The notes below the pieces were generated by a model. The model was not told the origin of the DNA and did no database searches. It saw only the letters and a list, made by a program, of their open reading frames with translations. 64,000 nt of DNA from Taudactylus pleione (taxonomy: Eukaryota; Chordata; Amphibia; Anura; Myobatrachidae): contig JAUIMM010000694.1 of NCBI GenBank assembly GCA_031769625.1, positions 4,982,501-5,046,500 of the forward strand. The letters are read 5' to 3'. The position numbers and the translations under genes are program-made. Shown piece by piece: positions 32,336 through 43,546 of this stretch; within the stretch, counting starts at the first letter, position 1; each line of letters begins with the position of its first letter.

Positions 32336-32995
32336 TGAAACACAGAAAATAATTTTTTTTTTGGTTTGGACTGGAGTGTACTTTCGGGGGTTACAGCACC
32401 CTTAACGGTCAAGCCAGCCGGCCCTTTACTTATGACACAGGCGCACGCTTGGCACTACTTTGTTGATGCGCGTGCGGCTACTGCGCACACAATTCACAAA
32501 CACAGAAAATAATTTTTTTTTTGGTTTGGACTGGAGTGTACTTTCGGGGGTTACAGCACCCTTAACGGTCAAGCCAGCCGGCCCTTTACTTATGACACAG
32601 GCGCACGCTTGGCACTACTTTGTTGATGCACGTGCGGCTACTGCGCACACAATTCACAAACACAGAAAATAATTTTTTTTTTGGTTTGGACTGGAGTGTA
32701 CTTTCGGGGGTTACAGCACCCTTAACGGTCAAGCCAGCCGGCCCTTTACTTATGACACAGGCGCACGCTTGGCACTACTTTGTTGATGCACGTGCGGCTA
32801 CTGCGCACACAATTCACAAACACAGAAAATAATTTTTTTTTTGGTTTGGACTGGAGTGTACTTTCGGGGGTTACAGCACCCTTAACGGTCAAGCCAGCCG
32901 GCCCTTTACTTATGACACAGGCGCACGCTTGGCACTACTTTGTTGATGCACGTGCGGCTACTGCGCACACACAATTCACAAACACAGAAAATATA
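32336..32995 (-). repeat. 160-bp tandem array of hAT copy 2
   Basis: About four 160-bp units with GATGCACGTGCGGCTACTGC. The first has GCGCGTGC in place of the E-box. Confidence 0.93.
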
Positions 32996-33683
32996 TTATT
33001 TTTTTAGCACTTGGGGGGAGCACCCCTGATGGACAGAGCACCCCCTGGACAACACTGCAGCACTCCTTTAGGACTGGGACACTGCACAGGACTTTGGAGT
33101 GGACACAGCCCCTATGGAGAACTGACTGCACAACACAGTCCAGCCAGCCCCTATGGACTTTGAAGTAGTGGACACAGCCCCTATTAACAACAGCAGCACA
33201 GCACAACACAGCCAGCCCCTATGGACTTTGAAGTAGTGGACAACAGCAGCACTACACTACACTACACTACACAGCCCTAACTCCCACCCTCCCTCTTCAC
33301 TGTCCACAGCCGAGTGAGAAAATGGCGCCGACGTGGGTACCTTATATAGGATCCAAAACCCGCGAGACTCGGAAGGCGGGATGATGACGTTTTGCCTCGA
33401 TTTCAGATCCGAGTCAGGCGGGAAAAGTCGAGCCTGATTCGGATCGGACTCGGATCGGGGGGGCTCGGGGGGGTTCGGATTTCAGAAATCCGAACCCGCT
33501 CACCCCTAATACACACACACACACACACACACACGCTAACACAGAATACATAGAGTGCTTACTCTGAAGCTGGGTACACACTATGCCAATGGATCCGCCG
33601 ACGGGTAGATCCACAGACACAGCAGCCGATCAGGAAAGCTATACAGACCTACCGATCGGGCCGCTCAATGTGTGTTCCCTAAC

Positions 33684-34129
33684 ATCACTAATGGGCAGGG
33701 ATTTGGCAGTAGGGCTGTTTCCAAATGCTGGCTTATCATATTTAGGAAGAGAAACGGATCAGCCCGTGGCGAGACACTTTAAAGAAGCAAACCATCAACT
33801 TGCAAATCTTAGATATAAGATTATTGATCACGTACCTCCCTTATTGTTGGGAGGGGATCGAGCAAATAGACTTCTTCGCATGGAATCCAAATGGATTTCT
33901 ACTTTAGAGACCATTCATCTGAAAGGTCTTAATGATAAAATTACGTGGTCTGCTTTCCTGTAATCTTTTGCATTATGAGTGAAACAATCACCTTATAGGT
34001 TGTATATCCGTTTCAGGGTTGTAAGTAGTATCCATTTTTTTGATTATAGATATTATGTCCCATAATATTGTTATTTGACATTTGATATCTATATGTCTTG
34101 GCTTGACAGCTCTAATGAGACATATATAT
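33684..34129 (+). pseudogene. Penelope-like retroelement C-terminus (GIY-YIG side) and 3' flank
   Basis: The frame ending at 33963 encodes PVARHFKEANHQL, LRYKIIDHVPPL and a KWISTLETIHLKGLND-like end. This matches the C-terminal part of Penelope-like polymerases carrying a GIY-YIG endonuclease. The upstream catalytic GIY-YIG residues and the RT are missing, so the copy is 5'-truncated. 33964-34129 is 3' flank, interrupted by hAT copy 3 and resumed at 40842. 33517-33683 is (AC)n and unassigned repeat sequence. Confidence 0.6.
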
Positions 34130-34289
34130 TAGGGGTGAGCGGGTTCGGATTTCTGAAATCCGAACCCCCCCGAGCCCCCCCGATCCGAGTCCGATCCGAG
34201 TCAGGCTCGACTTTTCCCGCCTGACTCGGATCTGAAATCGAGGCAAAACGTCATCATCCCGCCTTCCGAGTCTCGCGGGTTTTGGATCC

Positions 34290-34299
34290 TATATAAGGT
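34290..34299 (+). promoter_or_regulatory. TATA box of hAT copy 3
   Basis: CTATATAAGG lies about 160 bp inside the 5' terminus and is identically placed in copies 1, 2, 4 and 5. It is followed by the CGGCGCCATTTTCTCAC segment, a plausible start region. No experimental start site. Confidence 0.6.
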
Positions 34300-34627
34300 A
34301 CCCGCTTCGGCGCCATTTTCTCACTCGGCTGTGGACAGTGAAGAGGGAGGGTGGGAGTTAGGGCTGTGTAGTGTAGTGTAGTGTAGTGCTGCTGTTGTCC
34401 ACTACTTCAAAGTCCATAGGGGCTGGCTGTGTTGTGCTGCTGTTGTTAATAGGGGCTGTGTCCACTACTTCAAAGTCCATAGGGGCTGGCTGGACTGTGT
34501 TGTGCAGTCAGTTCTCCATAGGGGCTGTGTCCACTCCAAAGTCCTGTGCAGTGTCCCAGTCCTAAAGGAGTGCTGTAGTGTTGTCCAGGGGGTGCTCTGT
34601 CCATCAGGGGTGCTCCCCCCAAGTGCT

Positions 34628-37050
34628 AAAAAAATAATATATTTTCTGTGTTTGTGAATTGTGTGCGCAGTAGCCGCACGTGCATCAACAAAGTAGTGCC
34701 AAGCGTGCGCCTGTGTCATAAGTAAAGGGCCGGCTGGCTTGACCGTTAAAGGGTGCTGTAACCCCCGAAAGTACACTCCAGTCCAAACCAAAAAAAAATT
34801 ATTTTCTGTGTTTGTGAATTGTGTGCGCAGTAGCCGCACGTGCATCAACAAAGTAGTGCCAAGCGTGCGCCTGTGTCATAAGTAAAGGGCCGGCTGGCTT
34901 GACTGTTAAGGGTGCTGTAACCCCCGAAAGTACACTCCAGTCCAAACCAAAAAAAAAATTATTTTCTGTGTTTGTGAATTGTGTGCGCAGTAGCCGCACG
35001 TGCATCAACAAAGTAGTGCCAAGCGTGCGCCTGTGTCATAAGTAAAGGGCCGGCTGGCTTGACCGTTAAGGGTGCTGTAACCCCCGAAAGTACACTCCAG
35101 TCCAAACCAAAAAAAAAATTATTTTCTGTGTTTGTGAATTGTGTGCGCAGTAGCCGCACGTGCATCAACAAAGTAGTGCCAAGCGTGCACCTGTGTCATA
35201 AGTAAAGGGCCGGCTGGCTTGACCGTTAAGGGTGCTGTAACCCCCGAAAGTACACTCCAGTCCAAACCAAAAAAAAAATTATTTTCTGTGTTTGTGAATT
35301 GTGTGCGCAGTAGCCGCACGTGCATCAACAAAGTAGTGCCAAGCGTGCGCCTGTGTCATAAATAAAGGGCCGGCTGGCTGGACCGTTAAAGGGTGCTGTA
35401 ACCCCCGAAAGTACACTCCAGTCCAAACCAAAAAAAAATTATTTTCTGTGTTTGTGAATTGTGTGCGCAGTAGCCGCACGTGCATCAACAAAGTAGTGCC
35501 AAGCGTGCGCCTGTGTCATAAGTAAAGGGCCGGCTGGCTTGACCGTTAAGGGTGCTGTAACCCCCGAAAGTACACTCCAGTCCAAACCAAAAAAAAAATT
35601 ATTTTCTGTGTTTGTGAATTGTGTGCGCAGTAGCCGCACGTGCATCAACAAAGTAGTGCCAAGCGTGCGCCTGTGTCATAAGTAAAGGGCCGGCTGGCTT
35701 GACCGTTAAAGGGTGCTGTAACCCCCTAAGTACACTCCAGTCCAAACCAAAAAAAAAATTATTTTCTGTGTTTGTGAATTGTGTGCGCAGTAGCCGCACG
35801 TGCATCAACAAAGTAGTGCCAAGCGTGCGCCTGTGTCATAAGTAAAGGGCCGGCTGGCTTGACCGTTAAGGGTGCTGTAACCCCCGAAAGTACACTCCAG
35901 TCCAAACCAAAAAAAAAATTATTTTCTGTGTTTGTGAATTGTGTGCGCAGTAGCCGCACGTGCATCAACAAAGTAGTGCCAAGCGTGCGCCTGTGTCATA
36001 AGTAAAGGGCCGGCTGGCTTGACCATTAAAGGGTGCTGTAACCCCCAAAGTACACTCCAGTCCAAACCAAAAAAAAAATTATTTTCTGTGTTTGTGAATT
36101 GTGTGCGCAGTAGCCGCACGTGCATCAACAAAGTAGTGCCAAGCGTGCGCCTGTGTCATAAGTAAAGGGCCGGCTGGCTTGACCGTTAAAGGGTGCTGTA
36201 ACCCCCGAAAGTACACTCCAGTCCAAACCAAAAAAAATTATTTTCTGTGTTTGTGAATTGTGTGCGCAGTAGCCGCACGTGCATCAACAAAGTAGTGCCA
36301 AGCGTGCGCCTGTGTCATAAGTAAAGGGCCGGCTGGCTTGACCGTTAAAGGGTGCTGTAACCCCCGAAAGTACACTCCAGTCCAAACCAAAAAAAAATTA
36401 TTTTCTGTGTTTGTGAATTGTGTGCGCAGTAGCCGCACGTGCATCAACAAAGTAGTGCCAAGCGTGCGCCTGTGTCATAAGTAAAGGGCCGGCTGGCTTG
36501 ACCGTTAAAGGGTGCTGTAACCCCCGAAAGTACACTCCAGTCCAAACCAAAAAAAAATTATTTTCTGTGTTTGTGAATTGTGTGCGCAGTAGCCGCACGT
36601 GCATCAACAAAGTAGTGCCAAGCGTGCGCCTGTGTCATAAGTAAAGGGCCGGCTGGCTTGACCGTTAAAGGGTGCTGTAACCCCCGAAAGTACACTCCAG
36701 TCCAAACCCAAAAAAAATTATTTTCTGTGTTTGTGAATTGTGTGCGCAGTAGCCGCACGTGCATCAACAAAGTAGTGCCAAGCGTGCGCCTGTGTCATAA
36801 GTAAAGGGCCGGCTGGCTTGACCGTTAAGGGTGCTGTAACCCCCGAAAGTACACTCCAGTCCAAACCAAAAAAAATTATTTTCTGTGTTTGTGAATTGTG
36901 TGCGCAGTAGCCGCACGTGCATCAACAAAGTAGTGCCAAGAGTGCGCCTGTGTCATAAGTAAAGGGCCGGCTGGCTTGACCGTTAAAGGGTGCTGTAACC
37001 CACAAAGTACACTCCAGTCCAAACCAAAAAAAAAATTATTTTCTGTGTTT
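34628..37050 (+). repeat. 160-bp tandem array of hAT copy 3
   Basis: About fifteen units between promoter and transposase ATG. Each holds the palindrome GCACGTGC, a pyrimidine-rich TGTGTTTGTGAATTGTGTGC ending in GCAG, and CATAAGTAAAGG. Units differ mainly in A-run length and a GTTAAAGG/GTTAAGG indel. Confidence 0.95.
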
Positions 37051-37084
37051 AGCCGCACGTATATATCAAATCGATATAACATAA

Positions 37085-40000
37085 ATGGAGGACCAAACTT
37101 TCTCCGATAAAAATAAAATAGAGAAAGATCAAGAACCACTTCCTCCTAGTGCTGAAGCTGCTGCCACTAGTCATGACATAGACGATAACATGCCATCAAC
37201 GTCGTCTGCCAAGGCCGATGCCCAATGTCATAGTAGAGGGCACATACAATCCCAAATGGCAAAGTTCAGGAAAATGACCTTGAAAAAGACATTTAAATCA
37301 GCTGAAGAGAAACGTAAACTTGCCAATATGCCATTTACGACACGGAGTGGCAAGGAACGGCTAAGGTCGATCCCTAGTATGTTCATGACTAGTGGTTCAG
37401 CTTCACATGACGATGGAAGCCCTCCTCCCACTAAAAAAATCAAAAGAGTTAAGCTGGCAAAAGCACAGCGAAGAACTGTGCTTTCTAAGAAGATATCACA
37501 AATCCCCAAGGAGAGTCCAAGTGTGGTGGTGGTTGCGATGCCTGACCTTCCCAGCACTGGACGGGAAGAGGTGGCTCTTTCCACCATTTGCACGCCCCCT
37601 GCAAGTGCTGAAAGGAGCACCCACAGTCCACTTGCTGATATGCAAATTGAAGATGTCACTGTTGAAGTACAACAGGATGAGGATACTGGTGTAGCTGGCG
37701 CTGAGGAGGAAGTTGGCGAGGAGGATTCTGATGGTGATGTGGTTTGTTTAAATCAGGCTCCGGGGGAGACAGTTGTTGTCCGTGGGATGAAAAAGCCCAT
37801 CACGGTCATGCCTGGGCAGAAGACCAAACATTCCACCTCTTTGGTCTGGCAATATTTCTATCCAAATCCGGACAACAACTGTCTTGCCATATGTACCATA
37901 TGTAAAGGTGAAATAAGTAGGGTAGGGACGTCAACCACCTAGGAACATCCTCCCTTATACGGCACCTGCAGCGCGTTCATAAAAAGTTACTGTCAAGTTC
38001 AGAAACTTTGGCTAAGACCGTAAGCAGTCCAGGGACACCTAAATCCCGTTGTCCTGTTGTATCCAAGCGCCTGCAAACCACACCATCAACTCCCTCCTCG
38101 TCAATTTCCTCCTTAGTCAGGATCGGAAGTAGTCCTGCAGGCCATGTCACTGGCATGACTGACTCTCCTATCCGGGATTCCTCTGGAGGATCCTGCATTG
38201 CTACGCCTACTGCTGCCGCTGCTGCTGTTGCTGCTGCTGGGAGTCGTTCATCATCCCAGAGAGGAAGTAGGAACACCACTACTTTTACTAAACAATTGAC
38301 CCTCCAACAGTCCTTAGCGAGGAGGATGAAGTACGACAGCAGTCATCCTGAAGCAAAACGTATAACTGAGGCCTTGACTGCTATGTTGGTGTTAGACGTG
38401 CGTCCGGTATCCGCCATTAGTGCAGTGGGATTTAGACAATTGATGGAGGTAGTGTGTCCCCGGTTCCAAATCCCGTCTAGATTCCACTTCACTAGGCAGG
38501 CGATACCGAGACTGTACAGAAACGTCAGAAAAAGTGTCCTCAGTGTCCTGAAAAATGCCGTTGTACACAATGTCCACTTAACCACGGACATGTGGACAAG
38601 TGGAACAGGGCAGACTAAGGACTATATGACTGTGACAGCCCACTGGGTAGATGTATCACCTTACGCAGCAACAGCAGCAGCGTCACCAGTAGCAGCATCT
38701 CAGAAACGCCAGCTCGTTACAAGGCAGGCTACGCTGTGTATCACCGGTTTCAGTAAGAGGCACACCGCCGACAACCTCTTAGAGAAACTGAGGGAAATCA
38801 TCGCCCAGTGGCTTACCCCACTTAGACTCTCCTGGGGATTTGTGATATCTGACAACGCCACCAATATTGTGCGGGCATTACATCTGGGCAAATTCCAGCA
38901 CGTCCCATGTTTTGCTCACACAATAAACTTGGTGGTGCAGAATTTTCTGAAAAGCGACAGGGGCGTGCAGGAGACGCTTTGGGTGGCCCGAAAAATTTCT
39001 GGCCACTTTCGCCATTCGAGCGACTGCGTGCCGAAGACTGGAGCGCCAGCAAACACTCTTGAACCTGCCCCGCCATCACCTGAAGCAAGAGGTTGTGACG
39101 CGGTGGAACTCAACACTCTATATGCTTCAGAGGATGGAGGAGCAGCAAAAGGCCATACAAGCCTATACATCCACCTATGACATAGGCAAAGGAGGGGGTA
39201 TGCACCTGACTCAAGCGCAGTGGAGAATGATTTCCGTGTTGTGCAAGGTTCTCCAGCCCTTCGAACTTGCCACACGTGAAGTCAGTTCAGACACTGCCAG
39301 CTTGAGTCAGGTCATTCCCCTCATCAGGCTTTTGCAGAAGCAGCTGGAGAAAGTGAAGGAGGAGCTAAGACGGAGCGATTCCGCTCGGCATGTGGGACTT
39401 GTGGATGAAGCCCTTCATTCGCTTTGCCAGGATTCCAGGGTGGTCAATCTGTTGAAATCAGACCACTACATTTTGGCCACCGTGCTTGATCCTAGGTTTA
39501 AAGCCTATGTGGTGTCTCTCTTTCCGGCCGACACAAGCCTGCAGAGGTGCAAAGACCTGCTGGTGAACACACTGTCAGCTGAAGCGGAACGTGACACGTC
39601 AACGGCTCCTTCTTCATTTTCTCCCGCAACTGGGGCTGCCAGGAAAAAACTTAGGTATCCTAAGCAACCCGCTGGCGGTGATGCAGGGCAGGCAGGACCA
39701 AGTTTGGACATCTGGTCTGGACTGAAGGACCTGGCAACAATTTCTGACATGTCTACTGTCACTGCATATGATACTGTCACCATTGACAGAATGGTGGAGG
39801 ATTACATCGGTGACAGCATCCAAGTAGGCATGTCAGACAGTCCATACCTGTACTGGCAGGAAAAAGAGGCAATTTGGAGGCCCCTGTACAAGCTGGCTCT
39901 ATTTTACCTGAGTTGCCCCCCCTCCAGTGTGTACTCCGAAAGAGTGTTTAGTGCAGCCGGGAACCTTGTCAGCGAAAGGCGTAGGAGGTTGCTTCCACAG

Positions 40001-40198
40001 AATGTGGAGAAGATGATGTTCATCAAAATGATTTATCAGCTCTTCCAGGGAGACCAGCCTCCAGAAGGTACAGATGGACCTGTGGTGGTGGATTCAAGTG
40101 GGGACGAGTTAATACTTTGTGAGGATGAGGATGTACACACTGAAGAGGGTGAGGAATCGGTGGATGAGGAGGATGAGGATGACATCTTGCCTCCGTAG
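37085..40198 (+). pseudogene. BED-finger hAT transposase, two frameshifts (copy 3)
   Basis: A 3,114-bp transposase gene, the same length as copy 5. It encodes an acidic/serine-rich N-terminus with a basic KKIKRVKLAKAQRR segment, a BED zinc finger (CTIC...H-x4-H), the RNase H-like catalytic domain (LTTDMWTS, VISDNATN, CFAHTINL, TRWNST), the dimerisation domain (SERVFSAAG) and an acidic tail. A one-base loss at about 37920 (GTAGGGTAGG instead of GTAGGGGTAGG) and a one-base gain at about 39016 (ATTCGAGCGA) break the frame; they cancel in length but disrupt residues from the BED finger to the catalytic domain. Otherwise it matches copy 5 closely. Confidence 0.92.
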
Positions 40199-40841
40199 AG
40201 CCAGTTTGTGCAGGGACACATTAATTTCCAGCTTGTTTTGTGGGGGCCCAAACGAACCAATCATTTCAGCCACAGTTGTGTGGCAGACCCTGGCACTGAA
40301 ATGATTGATTTGTTAAAGTGTGCATGTCCTGTTTATACAACATAAGGGTGGGTGGGAGGGCCCAAGGACAATTCCATCTTGCACTTCTTTTTTTTCTTTG
40401 CATTATGTACAGTTTGGGGCCTAGTTTTTCTAACTGCCATCCTGTCTGCCACTGCAGTGTCACTCCTAGATGGGTCACGTGTTTGTGCCGCCCACTCGTG
40501 TCGCTTAGCATAGTCATCCAGCTACCTCGGTGCAACCTTTTGGACATGAAAACACTATTGTGAGGTGTGAGGTGTTCAGAATAGACTGGAAATGAGTGGA
40601 AATTAAGGTTATTGAGGTTAATAATAGCATAGGAGCAGAGAAACCAACAAATTCTGTGATTTTAGCTGTTTTTATGCTTTTTAAAAAAAAAATACAGATC
40701 CAAAACACAAAACCCAGAACCGAAAACACGGAAGGGTGGTTTTGGCAAAACCAATCCAGATCCAAAACACGAAGAAAGATCCAGATCCAAAACCAAAACA
40801 CAAAACACGAAAAGTGGCCGGTGCACACCCCTAATATATAT

Positions 40842-41163
40842 ATATATATGTCCCTCTTATAATAGGTTATATTTTATACTTGTCACTAACATGAACTAAT
40901 ATATATAGTATTAGTATTATTTATTCCTTTATGTATTTACTCTCTATTCTTCTGTTCCACAGCCGCGGCGTTTTGACATTGTTGCTGGGCAACAATGACA
41001 TCAGCGGGACCCGACAGCGTCCCTGGCAACTGGCCCAGAGTGCTCTTCGCTTAGTCGTGGGTTGATGACGTCGGAGTCCCCCGCCGCCCGGGTTGATGGA
41101 ACACGAGAAGCACTGTACTTCATCGTTATTGTTAACTTGTATAAGGTAAGCACTGTTCACTAT
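40842..41163 (+). mobile_element. Penelope-like 3' flank, middle segment
   Basis: Sequence between hAT copy 3 and the foldback element. It continues the flank of 33964-34129 once the hAT element is removed. No gene. It contains GTTGCTGGGCAACAATGACA palindromic DNA. Confidence 0.45.
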
Positions 41164-41712
41164 GGCCCTCATTCAGAGCCGTACGCTCTGAACAGAGCGC
41201 ACGCTCTGCATGAGGGCCGGGCTCCTTTTTCATGGAGCGTCCTCCTGGACGCTCGTATAGCTGTGGGTCACCACCCACAGGCTATACGAGCGTGCATTTT
41301 GATGGCCGCGATGGTCGTGACCATCGCGACCATCGAAACTGCGAGCCGGAGCCTGCGGTTGAGGTTTTCAACCGCAAGCTCCGGAGTGATTTTGGCTCTA
41401 TCAGAGCCAAAATCACTCCCACTGACATCACTAGTGATGTCAGTGGGCCGGCTTCTGACGGTAGGCGTTCCCGTGGGAACGCCCCCGTCTGGGAGGCACG
41501 CCCCCGGCACGCCCACCAAAGGGGGCGTGCTGTCAATCAACATTGACAGCACGCCCCCTTTGATCGGACACAACGAGCGAAGGAAAGTCCTTCGCTCGTC
41601 GTGTCTGGCGCATGCGCACGACGGAGCTCCCTCCGTCGTGCGCATGCTCAGTGCAGACCATCGACCCACTTGCGAGCGTACAGCCGCTCGCGAGTGGGTC
41701 TGAATCAGGCCC
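41164..41712 (-). mobile_element. Serial-hairpin foldback element, copy G
   Basis: A 549-bp copy in reverse orientation and the best preserved: perfect 3-bp duplication TAT (41161-41163, 41713-41715), a perfect 28-bp palindrome at 41419-41446, a hairpin with 17-bp arms at 41610-41626 / 41631-41647, and GGCGTTCCCGTGGGAACGCC. The first ~55 bp form a complete terminus-to-terminus hairpin. Confidence 0.9.
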
Positions 41713-41733
41713 TATATCTTGTTACATTTTACA

Positions 41734-41775
41734 CCCTGATGACAAAGCCTGATCGGCTTTGAAACGTCGGCTTAT
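41734..41775 (+). ncRNA. Hammerhead-ribozyme-like core of Penelope element
   Basis: CTGATGA (41736-41742), stem II AAAGCC/GGCTTT (41744-41749, 41755-41760), GAAAC (41761-41765) and GTC (41766-41768) are in hammerhead order with a minimal helix III. Penelope-like elements are known to carry minimal hammerheads near their ends. Helix I is weak here (two clear pairs), and one extra base follows CTGATGA, so activity is uncertain. Confidence 0.5.
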
Positions 41776-41916
41776 TAAATATGCTATTTACCTTCTAAAT
41801 AAGTCCGGATGAGTGCCGCCTCCTTCTGTTCTCGGAAGACCCGCCGATTGTATACTTTTTATAAGAAGGCACCACGGCAACTAAACCTTATTCTGGAGTG
41901 CCCATCTACATGACAT

Positions 41917-41949
<33 letters not shown>

Positions 41950-42108
41950 TAGGGGTGAGCGGGTTCGGATTTCTGAAATCCGAACCCCCCCGAGCCCCCC
42001 CGATCCGAGGCCGATCCGAGTCAGGCTCGACTTTTCCCGCCTGACTCGGATCTGAAATCGAGGCAAAACGTCATCATCCCGCCTTCCGGGTCTCGCGGGT
42101 TTTGGATC

Positions 42109-42118
42109 CTATATAAGG
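42109..42118 (+). promoter_or_regulatory. TATA box of hAT copy 4
   Basis: CTATATAAGG at the same distance from the terminus as in copy 3. The following leader has an expanded (TGCTG)n tract at 42226-42262. Confidence 0.55.
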
Positions 42119-42519
42119 TACCCGCGTCGGCGCCATTTTCTCACTTGGCTGTGGACAGTGAAGAGGGAGGGTGGGAGTTAGGGCTGGCTAGGCTGTGTAG
42201 TGTAGTGTAGTGCAGAGTAGTGTTGTGCTGTGCTGTGCTGTGCTGTGCTGTGCTGTGCTGCTGTTGTCCATAGGGGCTGTGTCCACTCCTTCAAAGTCCA
42301 TAGGGGCTGGCTGTGTTGTGCTGTGCTGCTGTTGTTAATAAGGGCTGTGTCCACTACTTCAAAGTCCATAGGGTCTGGCTGGACTGTGTTGTGCAGTCTG
42401 TTGTCCATAGGGGCTGTGTCCACTCCAAAGTCCTGTGCAGTGTCCCAGTCCTAAAGGGGTGCTGTAGTGTTGTCCAGGGGGTGCTCTGTCCGTCAAGGGT
42501 GCTCCCCCCAAGTGCTAAA

Positions 42520-43505
42520 AAAAAAAATATTTTCTGTGTTTGTGAATTGTGTGCGCAGTAGCCGCACGTGCATCAACAAAGTAGTGCCAAGCGTGCTCCT
42601 GTGTCATAAGTAAAGGGCCGGCTGGCTTGACCATTAAAGGATGCTGTAACCCCCAAAGTACACTCCAGTCCAAACCAAATAAAAAAATATTTTCTGTGTT
42701 TGTGAATTGTGTGCGCAGTAGCTGCACGTGCATCAACAAAGTAGTGCCAAGCGTGCACCTGTGTCATAAGTAAAGGGCCGGCTGGCTTGACCGTTAAAGG
42801 GTGCTGTAACCCCCAAAGTACACTCCAGTCCAAACCAAATAAAAAAATATTTTCTGTGTTTGTGAATTGTGTGCGCAGTAGCCGCACGTGCATCAACAAA
42901 GTAGTGCCAAGCGTGCGCCTGTGTCATAAGTAAAGGGCCGGCTGGCTTGACAGTTAAAGGGTGCTGTAACCCCCAAAGTACACTCCAAACCAAATAAAAA
43001 AATATTTTCTGTGTTTGTGAATTGTGTGCGCAGTAGCCGCACGTGCATCAACAAAGTAGTGCCAAGCGTGCGCCTGTGTCATAAGTAAAGGGCCGGCTGG
43101 CTTGACCGTTAAAGGGTGCTGTAACCCCCAAAGTACACTCCAGTCCAAACCAAATAAAAAGATATTTTCTGTGTTTGTGAATTGTGTGCGCAGTAGCCGC
43201 ACGTGCATCAACAAAGTAGTGCCAAGCGTGCGCCTGTGTCATAAGTAAAGGGCCGGCTGGCTTGACCGTTAAAGGGTGCTGTAACCCCCAAAGTACACTC
43301 CAGTCCAAACCAAATAAAAAGATATTTTCTGTGTTTGTGAATTGTGTGCGCAGTAGCCACACGTGCATCAACAAAGGAGCAGCGCCAAGCGTGCGCCTGT
43401 GTCCCATAAGTAAAGAGCCGGTTGGCTCATTTGTTAAAGGGTGGTGTAACCCACAAAGTGCACTACTCTCCAGCAAAAATAAAAAAATATTTTCTGTGTT
43501 TGTGT
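42520..43505 (+). repeat. 160-bp tandem array of hAT copy 4
   Basis: About six units, each with CACGTG. Unit variants have CAAATAAAAAAATATTTTC instead of the pure A-run. The last unit differs (AAAGGAGCAGCGCCAAGCG), resembling the innermost unit of copy 1. Confidence 0.93.
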
Positions 43506-43546
43506 GCGCCTTAGCCGCACGTATATATCAAATCGATATAACATAA

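Larger units (their letters stand above)
29926..33508 (-). mobile_element. hAT transposon copy 2, deletion derivative
   Basis: A 3,583-bp element with ends TAGGGGTGTGC and GCTCACCCCTA and a perfect 8-bp duplication ATACACAC (29918-29925, 33509-33516). It has the same deletion junction as copy 1: the transposase C-terminus runs straight into 136-bp repeats at CGATGTAATCC/TTTAACAGAC. The rest of the transposase is absent. Confidence 0.94.
34130..40833 (+). mobile_element. hAT transposon copy 3, near full-length
   Basis: A 6,704-bp element with ends TAGGGGTGAGC and GTGCACACCCCTA and 8-bp duplication ATATATAT (34122-34129, 40834-40841). Order: 5' terminus with a 13+1+13 palindrome (34141-34167), TATA promoter, CAGCACTACAC-type repeats, fifteen 160-bp units, transposase gene and TTTTGG-rich 3' terminus. 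It splits the Penelope 3' flank. Confidence 0.95.

Noticed and set aside
41062..41703. 213-aa frame across foldback copy G
   Set aside because: Palindromic element with frames open on both strands; the codons simply read hairpin arms.
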